Below, one piece after another: positions 47,100 to 59,854 of a DNA stretch of 64,000 bases. Below the pieces are notes generated by a model. The model was not told the DNA's origin and did no database searches. It worked only from the letters and a program-made list of their open reading frames with translations. The first letter of the stretch is position 1, and every line of letters begins with the position of its first letter. This DNA is from Acarospora socialis (lineage: Eukaryota > Ascomycota > Lecanoromycetes > Acarosporales > Acarosporaceae). The stretch covers positions 2,170,001-2,234,000 of the forward strand of contig JAMYGW020000003.1 in the NCBI GenBank assembly GCA_025617375.2, in the 5' to 3' direction. Made by a program: the position numbers and the translations under genes.

Positions 47100-50000
47100 A
47101 ATAAAGTCTGAATGTCAAGCAGAGCAATTCACTAAGTCTTAAATGACACTGCAAAACAAAACATAAATATATTACAACTACAGAAAATCTGAACACCTGA
47201 TCTGAGAATGCAACAGATCTTGAATGAAAAGAAAGAATGTTGCAGTGATAGTCAAGAAAAATACATGTATAGTGCATGATGCTCTCAGCTGAACAGTCTG
47301 CTACAATGATATGTACAGAGTACACATGAGCACAAAAGATAAAGTCAGATAATACTCTCAGAAATCATGCAAAGATGTGAAGAACAGATATAACATGATG
47401 AGTTGATCAATTTACAAAAAGAAATTAGCTATTCTTATCAAGAAAAGAGTTCTTGATGCTGAGAAAGAAGACAATGTTCTTGAAGATGACATTGAAGAAA
47501 TTGATGATCATGAATTTCAGATTGAAGAATCATGAATATTTTTCAATAGTGATACACTCACAGAAGAAAGTTTGAATGATGCTGAGACAGAATTCTTGAA
47601 GAAATACTAAATGAAAATTAAAGAAGATCTGAGTGTTCAAAGAGAGACAGCATCAGTCAGCAAAAAAATGCTGAAGAGAAATCAGAAAGTGAAGACATGT
47701 AAAGAATTTGATGATTTAATGAGAAATGTACAAACAGTTGTGCAAGAATCAATGTCAGCATCTTTTGTGTAAAAAATCAAGAGTCACAAAATGAAGATAC
47801 ACTTACCTAAAGAGTATATTATGCAGAATGAAGACAAGTGAACTTTCAATGATAAATATATATCATTTGAATTTCTGCAAAGAGTAAAAATCTGTGAGAG
47901 TTAATTGCAGATGAAATATAATCAGTATGAATTTCAACTACACTCAAAAAAACATATTGAGCAGCACAGTCTAGAGTATGCAGATCTTATGACTGAAAGA
48001 AAACTCAGATAATTTTAAGAACTTTGAAGATGAGCTGAATGAACAAATGAATCAAAAAATGAAAAGCTTTCTCAACAAGACTAGAGAAAAAGAAGCTAGC
48101 AGCATTTCAAAGAAACAACAATAATCATCAAATATGAATCAAAGTTACAATCAATGAACATCAGATCAACACATTGATGAATTTTGAAGTAAATGATAAC
48201 ATTATAAGTTGATGAATAATTAACATGTTAAAATTGAAGACACAGTGAGTGCACTGTTCATCTAACATACAAATGACAAATGAAATCATCAAAAGAATCA
48301 ATGAGAAAATCTGTGTGAAGATCTTGATTCTTGAAAAATCACAAAAGATAATGTTTGACATTATGAAATCAATTGAATATGATGCAATGCTAGAAATGTC
48401 TTGATTGTGCAAAAAGAATTCAAGAATTGATTGAGTTACAAAGAAAATATGCACAGTCAAAGACACATATGAGATTTCAAAACAATCAGAAATAAGCTTA
48501 TCAGAATATAAATCATGAAATCACAAAATATCACTATTGAACAGAAAGCAATCTAAGTGAATGCTGTTATATTCAATGAGCAAAGATTAACTCAAGAAAG
48601 TGAGAGCTTATCTTGACAAGAATCTCAAGAAAGAATTCATAAAATCATCAAAATCATCAGCAGAATATTCAATTCTGTTTATATCAAAGAAGAATGACAA
48701 AAAATAACTATGTGTTGATTACAGATAACTCAACAAGATAACTTATCAAGACAGTTATTCATTATCATTGATAGAAGAATTGCAAGATCAGTTAAACAAG
48801 ACTAAGTGATTCACAAACTTAGATCTTAAGAACATCTACTATCAAGTAAAAATGAAAGAAGATAAAGAATGAAAAACAGCATTCTGAACAAGATACAGAC
48901 ATTATAAGTATATTGTTATGTTATTTGAGCTGAAAAATGCTTCAGTGATCTTTCAAAGATTGATCAATGACACAATAAGAGAATATCTTGATGACTTTGT
49001 GATCACATATCTTGATGATATTCTCATATATTCAAAAAGCTTGAAAAAGCATCACAAGCATGTGCAGAAGATATTGACAAGACTTAATGAGTGAGTTCTG
49101 TACATGAAAAAATCAAAAAGCAGATTTGAAATTAAGAAAGTTGAGTTTCTAAATTATGTGATTCAATCTGAACAAATCAAGAAGAACTCAAAAAAGATAA
49201 AAGCAGTCAGAGACTGATCAACATCAAAATGTATTAAGAAAGTACAAGTCTTTCTAGAGTTGACAAACTATTATTGAAAGTTTGTATCAAACTATGCAAG
49301 AATTGCAGAACCACTAACACAGTTGACACACAAAAACAAAAAATAACATTGAAATAAAGAACAGAAGAATGCATTTCACATATTAAAGAGAAGTCTTAGT
49401 GAAACAGCACATCTGAGAATATTCAATTCAGCATATAAGAAAACACTGAAAACTGACACTTCAGACTTCACAGTAAACACATATTTATATTAGATTGAGA
49501 TGAAACAGCAAAAGTTCATAACATATCAATTTAGAAAGTTATCAGAATTCAAGAAAAAATATGAGATTCACAACAAAAAACTTCTTGCAATAGTAGAGAC
49601 ACTGCAGAAGTGAAGATCTTATCTTGTAAGAACAGACAAGTCAATTCAGATCTACACAGATCACAAAAACTTGAGAAACTTCACAATAACAAAGCAACTC
49701 AATCAACAACAGATTCATTGAGCAGAGCAGTTAACAGACTATGAGTTTCAGATTCATTACAAGAAGAATAATGAAAATGATGAAGTAAATGTCTTGAGTA
49801 GATAATCTGATCATGAAGACATACAGATAATACACACTGAAATTCTGAGCAAAGACAATAAAGAAATTCTCATGAAAGACTTAGCAGCAATATACAAGAT
49901 AAAGCAAGCTTTCTTGACAGACAAAAAACTCATTAAGATGTGTCATTACAGCAGAGTCAGAAAACATCTAAAAGTTAAACACACAGAAGATTTAGTGCAA

Positions 50001-51180
50001 AGAAGACACAACATTAGTGATTTTAGAAATCAAATCATTAAGATGATTGCTGTGTGCAATTCATATCAAAGAAATAAGATCAATCAAGATAAACAACATA
50101 ATAAAGTAACACAACTAGATGCATCAGATGCATCATGAAAATCAGTTATCATGAACTTTATTATGAAATTGTCACTGTCAAGAGATTCAGCATGAAAAGT
50201 AAAATTTAATAGTATATTGATTATAATAAACAGATTAATCAAGTACACAATGTTCATTTTATTCAAAGAAACTGTGACAGCATCAATATTAGTCTATATT
50301 ATACTGCAAGAATTGATTAACAATCATGAACTATTAAAGAAATTTATCATCAACAGAGACAAACTGTTCACAAGCAAGTTTTGAAAGACACTCACAGCAG
50401 AACTTAAGATAAAACATAAGATGATGATAGCATATTATTCACAGATAGATAAATAAAGTGAATGAATGAATTAAACAGTGAAAACATACTTGAGACACTA
50501 TGTCAACAAAAGTCAAGATGACTGAGTACAACTGTTATCAACAGCACAGTTTGTGTACAATAATGCAAAAAATGAAATCACAAGAAAAACATCTTTCTAT
50601 GTGAATTATGACTACAACTCAGAAGTATGATGAGATCTCAGAGAACACAGATTTCAGAGTCAGAAAATAATTTTAAATATCATTCAGATAAAGAAATTAC
50701 ATCAAGATCTAATGAAATGAATTGAACAGCAGACAGAATGAATAATAAAGACAAAACTGTTTAAAGAAGAAGAAAAGATATATCTAAGAATAGACAATAT
50801 ACAAATCAAAGAAAAAAGCAAGAAGTTGAAGAACAAGAGCATTGAATTCTTCAAGATCATATGAAACATTAAAGAATTAAACTATAAACTGAACTTACTC
50901 AGAGAAATGAGAATACATCTGATATTTCATGCATTCATGCTACAACACTGTGATCAATTTATATCACTTCAAACAATCAAAATATCAGTCAAATTCAATG
51001 AAGAATATGAAGTCAAAAACATTCTGAGAAAGAGAATGATTAGTGAGAAAGTTCACTATCTCATCAAATGAAAAGATTATGACATCTCAGAAAATATCTG
51101 AAAATTCAGAGAAAATCTTAAGAACTGTGTGAAAACACTTCAATATTTTAAAAAAGAAAATCAATATTAGTTCAGAAGAA
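47100..51180 (+). pseudogene. Gag-pol remnant of gypsy copy 2
   Basis: Same layout as copy 1. The reverse transcriptase catalytic box is intact here: YLDD at 49008-49019, in TYLDDILIYS. RNase H has LKTDTSDFTVNTYLY and IYTDHKNLRNF. The integrase zinc-finger region shows CHYSRVRKHLKVKHTEDLV and the CNSYQRNK block (49940-50085). Near 51000-51170 the chromodomain is readable as KVHYLIK, a TGA for Trp, KDYDISENI, a TGA for Trp, KFRENLKNCVKTLQYF. Frame changes and TGA codons make it dead. Confidence 0.87.
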
Positions 51181-51690
51181 TGAAGACATCAAATTGATAA
51201 GTTATGACATTGTTTGAGAATCTTCATTCTCAATTTCATCATTATCACTATTAAGTTTGACAGCAAGACAATCAACTTTTTGTGAAACACAGTGATCTGT
51301 TTAATTCAGAATTTTTTGAAGATGTATGATTTTTAAGAAGAAAGTGACAAGCTCAGTATGTTTGACTGCTAATTTGCTGTTTGCTTTACTTATTTTCTTT
51401 CAAAGCAAAAGATAAGTTCTATTGAGAAACTTTCACAATACATTAACACACAGATGATCATGATGAGTATATTTATTGTATTTTGATCAAGATTTCATTA
51501 CAAAACAGTTGATGTCACAACAAACACAATAGTCACAAGAAAACAGAGTGAGTGCATCACTGATTTGAATTTTCTTTGTGATTCTTAGATGATTGAAATT
51601 TTTAGAAAGCATCATTGCTGATGACAAGAAATGTGAATATTCTCACTTATATAAATTCTAGAAAACTAGCATCTGAAAAGAAAAAAATGA

Positions 51691-52042
51691 TGTTACAGTC
51701 AAGTCAGAATGAACTTAAAACAAACTGATGTGTATATGCAGAGAGTATATATTCAGAGAGTATCTAGACAGCAGTCATGTGACATCTCAATATGCTTAAC
51801 AGTGAACTTGATGAGCAAGCTCAACAGATTGCATAAACAAGCTGTCTTGATGAGCTTAATGATGAGATCAGCAAGCAGACTCAGTATATAGTTATGATCA
51901 TTTCTCTTATAAAAAGAATCATGTTCAACTTAAATAACTATCTAAGAGTTAAAGATCAGAATCATTTCAGATCAGTTATTATATCAATAAGCACAAACTC
52001 TTAGTTCTACATATCTGAGGAATCTCAGGTTAGAATGTTACA
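51691..52042 (+). repeat. 3' LTR of gypsy copy 2
   Basis: 352 bp, same ends as the 5' LTR. It still holds a few GG dinucleotides near its end (52017-52030). Confidence 0.85.
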
Positions 52043-55000
52043 TTTATTGAGAATTGTTTGAACTTGTGAATTCAAAATAGTGAAGATCTCATACTTATGT
52101 ATATTCAGATATATTGCTAAATGTAAAGATTTGAGTTTTAAGAATTTGTTGTCTTTATAAGATCTATGAATTCAAAGTAAACTGATATGAAAGATATTAT
52201 AAATATTTAAAGTCTTCAGCAACTCTAACTTATAAACTTAATTTTTTATCTGTTTGAGAATTCTATAAAACTCATAGTGTAGTCAGTTTAATTTTTGCAA
52301 GAATTTCTTTATGAATATATTCTTAACATATAGTCAGACTTTTTGTTTCAGTGCAAACATAATATTTCTTTATTTTTTATCATAATACTTCTTCTGATAC
52401 TCTTAAGCTTTAATAAGAAATCTTTGAATTTTTTTGTGACTTGTGTGAAGTCAGTTCATTAGATTTTCAGTTTTTGTGAAGCTTTCTTGCTTTGTGATAT
52501 ATTTAATTATTTTGTTCACTGTCAATAGATTGAATTTTAAATGATACTCATAAATCATTTTAAAAGATGTCTTTTGAATTGCAGAATACTTGCTTACATT
52601 ATATGTGAACTTCACTAAAAACAGTAACAATGTTCAGTCATCTTGCTCATAATTAACATAATTTCACAGATATTATTCAAAAACACTATTTTAATGCTCT
52701 GTCTGCTCATCAGTCTGTGAATGAAAGACAGTATTTAGTTATCACTTAATCTTTAAAGTATACATTACATTGATTCAGAATCACAAGATAAACAGTGACT
52801 TTTGATTTGACATTATAACTGTTGAGACTCTATGTAAATGAACTATCTTTTATATAAAGATCTTTGCAAGATCTTCTGCAGTCATGTTCTTTTGATATGA
52901 AATATAGTGATACATCTTTAAGAATTTGTCAATTACATTCAGAATCACATCATAAATATTTTTATAGACTCTGCTCTCTGACAGATTTATAATGAAGTTC
53001 ATTGTGATTATGTTTCAAAATTATATAAAGTATTCTAAGAGCTGTAACTGCTCTGTGAACTTCTCATGAATTATTTATATTTTTAGATATACAAGACAGA
53101 ATAAATAATAGTTCTCAATCTGTTTTTTCATCTCTGATCATCAGTACTTCTTATAAACTTACATATATGTTTAATCTGTGATCAGATATTCTGCAAGAAA
53201 ATCATTGTAATGTTTTTGTAATATTTCATTATGCAAGATCTTCATGTACAAAATATACATCACATCATTGACATAGAGAAGATCTTTTATCTGCATTCAG
53301 TTAAAATATCAATTTTCTTTCTTCAGTGTCTCAGTAGTCTTCAGATTCTGAATCATTTTGTTTGTGAGAGAATTTATTTGAAAATACTTTGATAAACTCT
53401 TTAAAAGAATCTTGCTCACATTTTCATATGTGACTTTCTCTGTAGCAGCTTCACAAACTTACTGTTTATGATTTTTATTTTTTTGATCTATACAGTCTGC
53501 ACTTAACAGCTATTTAACTTGTATATAAGTTCAAATATATACTTTACAGTTTACATCTGCATTCTGTTCATTCTCTGTGACAGTTATTGCTGTTAAAAAC
53601 AGAATTTCTTTTAAAGTAAAGTAATACTTTATGATAGTATTCTCTGCTTTAATTTCTTATCAATAATTAATTTTTCATGATGATTCATCTGCAGAATTTA
53701 TAGTTCTTTTGTAATACATTATATGAAAATTGTATGCTGATAGTGTTAGAGTTCATCTTATGTGTTTTTGTAACAGCTTATAAAATGACTTCACTATTTA
53801 ATGCAGATTATTGTGATCTGTAAGAATCTTAACTGTATGTTTTGTTTTTTTATAAAGTGATTGTTGAGTCAGTCTGACTCTGACTCAACTCAACTTGACT
53901 CTGACTTAATTTGTAAGTTAAGTCAGAAATTTTGATCTGCAAGTTAGATCAAAGTCAAATCAATTGCTTTAATCTGACTTATGAATTAATCAGAGTCAGA
54001 ATATATACTATTATTAGAAATTTGAGTCTCAATCTATTGATTTAAAGTTAGATTTGTTAGAAATAAACATTAAATATACTATATTTAGTATAAACAGATT
54101 GTCAAGTCTGACCTGACTTGATTCTGACTCAGCTCACAGGTTAAATTAGATTAAAATTCTAGATCTGACTTAATTTACAGATTAAATCAAATCAAAAAAT
54201 CTTGGTCTGATCTGACTCAATGATCACTTTATTTTTTCAAGATAATATTGTCAGTGACAGACACTTTCAACTATAGTAAGCAGCTTTTCATCATCAGTTT
54301 TATAGTTTCTCTTCACAGATATCATCTTTTGCAAGTAGTATGCAACTGATTTTCAGTTATTATGTCTTTGTATTAAAATGTCAGATATAACATATTCTGA
54401 GATGTTTGTCTTTACTTGAATTTCTCTTTTTGAGTCAAAGTGTCTCAGAAAAGATGCTGTCATAAAAATCTTAATTAATTTGCAAAAAAAATGTGCAGTC
54501 TCTGAAATCAGAAATTCTGATATCTGTGAGATCAGCTTTTTCTTTAAAATGTTTTTGCTGCTCTTCAATATACTTATAAGCTTTACAGTAATACAGAAGA
54601 AATTCTTTATGAATCTTCTATAGAAGTTCATGAAATTTATAAAGCTTTAAATTTTGAAAATACTTTCTGACTCTGATCAGTTAAAAACTATAATGATATG
54701 ATCTTTCTTTATCTTCACTTTGATGTTTATGATGATAAACTTCACAAAAAATATTTTTTTCACAGAAAACTGACACTTACTGAGCTTCACATATAGTTTT
54801 ACTTCTAAGAGAACTTCTAAAATGATGTGAACATATTGTTTATGTTTATTTTCATTCTTAAAATAAATCAGAATATTGTTCAGAAATATTATTATGAAGA
54901 TGTTTAGATATTTGTGAAGTATTTTGTGAATGTATAACTGAAAGATTGTTGATGCATTGATTAACTCAAAAAACATCATCAAATACTTATACAGCTCATA

Positions 55001-57160
55001 TTGAATGCAGAAGACTGTCTTTTATTTGTTATCTTTGAGAATGCAAATTCAATAGTAAATATTCTTTATATCAATCTTCATGAAGATCTTGATCTCATTT
55101 ATATGATTCATGATCTTTTCAATTAAGAGTAAGAGATAACAGTTCTTTGCAGTAACTGCATTAAGTTCACAGTAATTGACACATAATCACAGCTTATTAT
55201 TGAATTTAAATGCAAATAACACTGATGTTTCTGCAGAAGACTGTGAGAATTAAATAAAATTATTTTCTAAATTTTCATTCAGATATCTTCAGAACTCTGT
55301 GAACTTTTTTTTTGAGAAATTATAGATAGAATTGAAGAGTGAAAACTGCTCATTAATTAAGTCAATAATATGATTCTGTTTGTAATGCAGAGACAAGTTA
55401 TTAGTTTTGCTTTCTGAAAATATCTCTGTAAGATTGTAATATAACTTTGAAATTTTTACTTGAATTATGTCATTCTGATTTTTTACATACTCTATACAGA
55501 TTTAATATATTTGACTTGAATCTTTAAACTTTAACTCTTTCATGAAAACTTTAAGATCTAGTTCATCACTGTTCTTTGACTTCACAAAGTCTTTCACATT
55601 CTCTTTTCAAGTGAGAGTTTGCTGAAAGTAACTTATTACTGAATTTTTTTAAGTCAGTTAGATCACTTCAAATATCATATTATATTTTATCTTTGTGAAT
55701 ATTAGAGATTTGTGATGTTCACAAGTTTTCTTATTGTTATTGCAAATGAAGATTTGCTCATAATACACATCATATATAATCATCAGTTATTGATTAATAT
55801 CAACAGCATCTCTCACAGAAAACAAGAATATTAATTTCAGAATTATAATTATGTTCAGACATAAAAAGTTAATATTACTTCTGCTGTTCATCATTGCTCA
55901 TAGTTTTTGTTTTGTAAGATGTATCATTATCTATAAAACATTTTTCTTAAAAAAATTCAACTGAGAGAATCTGTACATCTTATGTATGATTTTTTTCTTA
56001 AAAGTGTCAGTTTTTGCAAACTTTTTCTTTGTCTTTTTCATAATGTTATTTTTCTTTGAGAATTCATATACTCTGTGAAAACTCTACAAGCTTTTCTTGT
56101 TTGTGATATTCACAGAAGTTTTATTTTTCTTGATGCTTCAGCAGTTCTTTGTGAGATGATCAATTTTGTTGCAGTTAAAACACTTAATTAATTGATTTTT
56201 ATTGTTCTGAGAAGCTTTTTTCTCAAGTTTGATTGTAGATTTATTGTTAATCTTTTAATAGAACTTAGACTTCTTCTGATGAGTGAAGCTTCTTTTTGTT
56301 TGTAAAAGAATAGATTGAATTGTAACTTCTTTGCAAAAACTATCATATCTTCTTTGATAGTAGACAGCTTCAATTGCTCATAAATTTTTTTGCAAATGAA
56401 TTTATTCAGTTTACAGTAAAAGAGTATAATTTGAATCTTATCTGTCTTATTTGTTTTACTCTTTATCTAAAACTGAAGTTCATTATAATGACAGAGATAT
56501 TTCTCATTTGATTTTTCATTTTTTTTACTTGCTCACAATCACTTCACTCAAGTATTATGAGTTCAATTCATTCAATCTTCTAACAAATCATTCAAGAATT
56601 TCTTCAAAAATTCTCATTCTTTCACAAGCTCTTTCTCTTTGCAGAACATCTTTTATTGATTTATGATAAAATAATGTAAATGATGAATTATCTCTGAATA
56701 CTGAGTCTTCTTTGACATGCTCTCTGTGTTGATATTCATCTGATGACAAAAATTACAATAATAATTATAAATACTGTTTTTATAGAGATCTATATTTAAG
56801 AGTATCTTTATGAGTTAAATTCATTTAGCTTTGTGATCTATCTCTAGATCTGCAGATTCAAAGCAATTATGTTTAATTTGTGCACAAAGTTGCAGATTTG
56901 TATGCTCTTGCTTTGTGAACTGAATTTTTAACTTTAATTTGTGAATTACAGCATTTTCTGAGAACTTCTTGAATTTTGATATCTTCATAAAAGTATTTAC
57001 TATTTCATAAAGAGATTCTTTGTTCTTCTGCAAAGTGTATTTAATCTTGTGAATAATTTCTTTAGATTTGCAGATTAACTTGTTGATCTTGCAGAATATA
57101 ATTTGCATTTCATGAACTTTAAGTTTATTCTTTTTTTCTTCTTTTTCATCATTCAATATT
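52043..57160 (-). pseudogene. Second Ty3/gypsy chromovirus family, - strand, inactivated
   Basis: Read on the - strand from right to left: gag-like charged frame (56821-57156); intact CCHC zinc knuckle CFNCNKIDHLTKNC (56141-56182); reverse transcriptase (54677-54982, FFELINASTIFQLYIHKILH, catalytic box now FLNNILIYF); thumb/connection (54353-54631, NFYRRFIKNFFCITVKLISI); RNase H with KILTDHNNL near 53800-53830, interrupted by a foldback element; and an integrase C-terminal region near 52050-52600 (FALKQKV and YKLELLKTLNIYNIFHISLL). It ends abruptly at gypsy copy 2; its chromodomain is at 45690-45874. No LTRs could be assigned. The family differs from the + strand copies. Confidence 0.82.
53855..54229. 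mobile_element. 375-bp foldback/MITE-like element
   Basis: Ends AAGTGATTGTTGAGTCAG and CTGACTCAATGATCACTT are imperfect inverted repeats, flanked by TA on both sides (53853-53854 and 54230-54231), as for Tc1/mariner-type MITEs. The interior is full of TGACTC/CTGACT motifs and short palindromes, for example GAGTCAGTCTGACTC (53866-53880) and CTGACTTAA...TTAAGTCAG. It splits the RNase H region of the - strand gypsy element. It retains CC and GG (GACCTGAC, TTGGTC), so it is less mutated than its host. Confidence 0.55.
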
Positions 57161-57398
57161 CACAGTATAAAGTTCTTATCATTTTCAAGTTTGTTAATAA
57201 TTAATTCATGAACATCTTCAGTGAAATCACTCACAGAAACTTTCAACTTCTTTAGATATTTAGATTTTTTTGACACTCTGAGATTTTTTAATTTTGCATC
57301 TCTCACTCACATGATTCTTTCTGCTTTTCATGAGAATTGTTTTAATTTTAAAGTCATTGTTAAATAACTGTCTTACAATAAATTGAAGCAACAATACT

Positions 57399-57971
57399 GT
57401 GAGACTGATCTTGACAGTTATGTGATAATGAACTTTAAGAATTGAGATGTATAGATAGAATTGTCACTAATTTTCACAAAAGAAAAAATGTGTTCTTTTA
57501 TCTCTTTACAAAGACTGACTTACTAAGCATACTAGTTACACAAGATCTCATGAGAAAGTATTAGTTCTCTGTGAACTGAAGTGAGCTTATACTAAAACTA
57601 TAAAAGCAGCTAGAACATTGCACTTCTCAACATTTTCACTTGATGATGCTGCATCTATTGACTTTCATTAACAGTAAATCTCAGTTGTTCAACAAAGTGC
57701 TTAAAGATTCATTTAAATAAAAACTTAATTAACTCATCAATTATCATGTTCTGACTGAGCACAAAGTTCATATTAATTTAATTTTGCTTGTGCAGATCAT
57801 GAATATGATGATAAACAATATTAATGTATTTTAATCACTTATACACATGTACATTCTTGATCAAAGTTAAAACAGTTTGATTGTCTCTCTTAAGCTGAAG
57901 AAATAAGATTGCTTGATGAGTTTTATTTTTCTTGATATTTACACAGTATAAATTGTCTTTAAAATACTTAT
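57399..57971 (-). pseudogene. Copia fragment: LTR part and RNase H end
   Basis: 57399-57632 is a truncated LTR ending CACTTCTCAACA (+ orientation). 57633-57971 encodes, on the - strand, the end of a Copia RNase H domain, matching 60412-60755. It includes the uninterrupted version of the site occupied by the 311-bp element at 42570 (GACAGTTATGTGATAATGAA). It is cut off at 57971 by the short-LTR Copia. Confidence 0.65.
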
Positions 57972-58087
57972 TGTTAGAAATATAACTCACAATAGCTTTG
58001 ACTAAGTATGATGCCCACTTTTAACAGATTATGAGCTCAGATTAGCAAGAAGCTTCTTAAAGAAAGTGCATACTGTTTTAGTGTTTT

Positions 58088-58347
58088 GACAGCTTGATAT
58101 AAGAACTCAAAGATTAAGCAAAACAAGTATTACTGATCATCAATACAGAGCTTTAAAATTGAGTAAAATAATATTTCTTGACAGTTGATATAAAACTTAA
58201 AGATTGAGCAAAATGACACTCTCAGCAGTCAATACAAAGCTCAAAGATTGAGCAAAACAACACTCTTGACACTCAATACAGAGCTTAAAGATTGAACAAA
58301 ATGAAATATATTGACAACTTAATACAGTACTCAACAGTTAAGCAAAC
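58088..58347 (+). repeat. Leader tandem repeat, about 45 bp x 6
   Basis: Six imperfect units centred on AAAGATTGAGCAAAA (near 58107, 58157, 58199, 58243, 58288 and 58332), each with an upstream GACA...TCAATACA segment. It lies between the primer-binding site and the gag-like region of the short-LTR Copia, so it belongs to that element's untranslated leader. Confidence 0.7.
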
Positions 58348-59543
58348 AAGCACACATACTTCTTCTTTCTCTTATTTACATTATCTTTTTCTATATATCT
58401 TAATACTTCACTTTATTTATTTTTTATATTACATGCTGACTGTCATCAAAAGCTACATTATGAATTTTGATGACTCTTTCATGAAATGACAATTTATCTC
58501 AATTCTCAGTTGCAAAAACTGCAATCAATGATTTACTCTCATGAGAAAATGACTGATAAATGAAGATCTATAATACACTGTTAAGATTTCAGTGATCAAT
58601 ACTTTAATTAATGACTTCTTCTTTTTTCTCAGCAATCTCAGTTTCAGAAGTCAGAAATTCAATATAAAAATTTTGTACTGACTCATCATTTATATCAGTA
58701 CAGATGATTAAAAGTATATTGTAAATAAAATCAATACAAAAAACACTTGAAATATTTTAAAGTTTAAATACAGAAAAAAGCTGTAGATCATTGAAAAACA
58801 ATATTTAATGAAGTTTATTGAATATAGAATGTTGACAAATATATTTATTAATAAAGTATGAACACATCTCAGCAAACTTAACAGAAAGATTGTGATCACT
58901 CAGTTTGATATAACTGATTTATTTAAGTTTAAACAACAATTTCAGACACTTCTTCAAGTATTATCTGAGAATTATACAGTGATTCACAACACAATTAACA
59001 CTTAAAACATCTTAAACATCAAGAAAGATCTGCAGAAGCTTCAAGAGAAGAAAATACAATTAAAAACTGTTGAGATTATTTTGTAAACAGATCAACACAA
59101 AGAGAAAGATTTAACACATTCATATTAATATGATATGAAATATCATTATTGAAAATTGTTAAGCTCTGACAATAATCATTCTTCTCAGTATAAATTAATT
59201 AAATATTTTTTTTGTTGTAGTTCTCATCATATTTGAGACTGTGAATATCTTTTTGCTGCTTGTAAGAATATTAAATTAAGAAAATTATCTGTTTTAATCA
59301 CAGTTAAATTAGTCAGAAAGTCAGATAAGTTATCTATAGATAATTTACATTATAAAGACAAAATAAGATTTAAGCACAAGAACAAAAAGCATAAAGCTTT
59401 CATATTAAAATTAAGAAAAACAGTGACTCATTTTTATCTGAGTTTAACACAGAGAAAGATGATAAGATTATTATTTTGTTCAAAAAAGCTATTAGTAAGA
59501 TACTTAGTTTTAAATGAATTTTGAACTCTGAATATTTCATATA

Positions 59544-59854
59544 TGTTAGAAATATAACTTATGATTAGCATGACTAAAGTGTGGTGCTCACTTTTGACAG
59601 ATTATGAGCTCAGGTTAATGCAGTGAAAAAATCTCACAAAAAATGTAATTAATTTTGTGTGTCTATTGACTGTTCAGAATGTGAAAAGTAAGCTTAAAGA
59701 TTGCAGATTTAACACACATTGTGTATATAAATTCTGTCTGTGCAGAGCTGAATCTCAGTGATATAAGTATATTGTTAATGATTGTGAATTAGAAGAAGTG
59801 TTAGAAATATAACTCATGATTAGCATGGCTAAAGTGTGGTGTTCACTTTTGACA
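59544..59854 (+). mobile_element. 311-bp TRIM/SMART-like retroelement, copy B
   Basis: Terminal repeats 59544-59599 and 59799-59854; target duplication ATATA on both sides (59539-59543 and 59855-59859). Same primer site (GATTATGAGCTCAG) and purine tract (TTAGAAGAAG). Same total length as copies A and C. It is inserted in the interior of the short-LTR Copia element. Confidence 0.85.

Larger units (their letters stand above)
45875..52042 (+). mobile_element. Ty3/gypsy chromovirus copy 2, full length, inactivated
   Basis: About 6.2 kb with 352-bp LTRs that are very similar to each other (start TGTTACAGTCAAGTCAG, end AGAATGTTACA). Flanks TTCAT (45870-45874) and TTTAT (52043-52047) are a 5-bp target duplication with one C-to-T change. 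The purine tract GAAAAGAAAAAAATGA lies just before the 3' LTR. It has the same family and gene order as copy 1 and is slightly better preserved. It is inserted in the chromodomain coding region of a - strand gypsy element. Confidence 0.9.

Noticed and set aside
54677-54982. Reverse-transcriptase frame taken as a gene
   Set aside because: It is only a stop-free piece of a decayed gypsy polyprotein with a mutated catalytic box.
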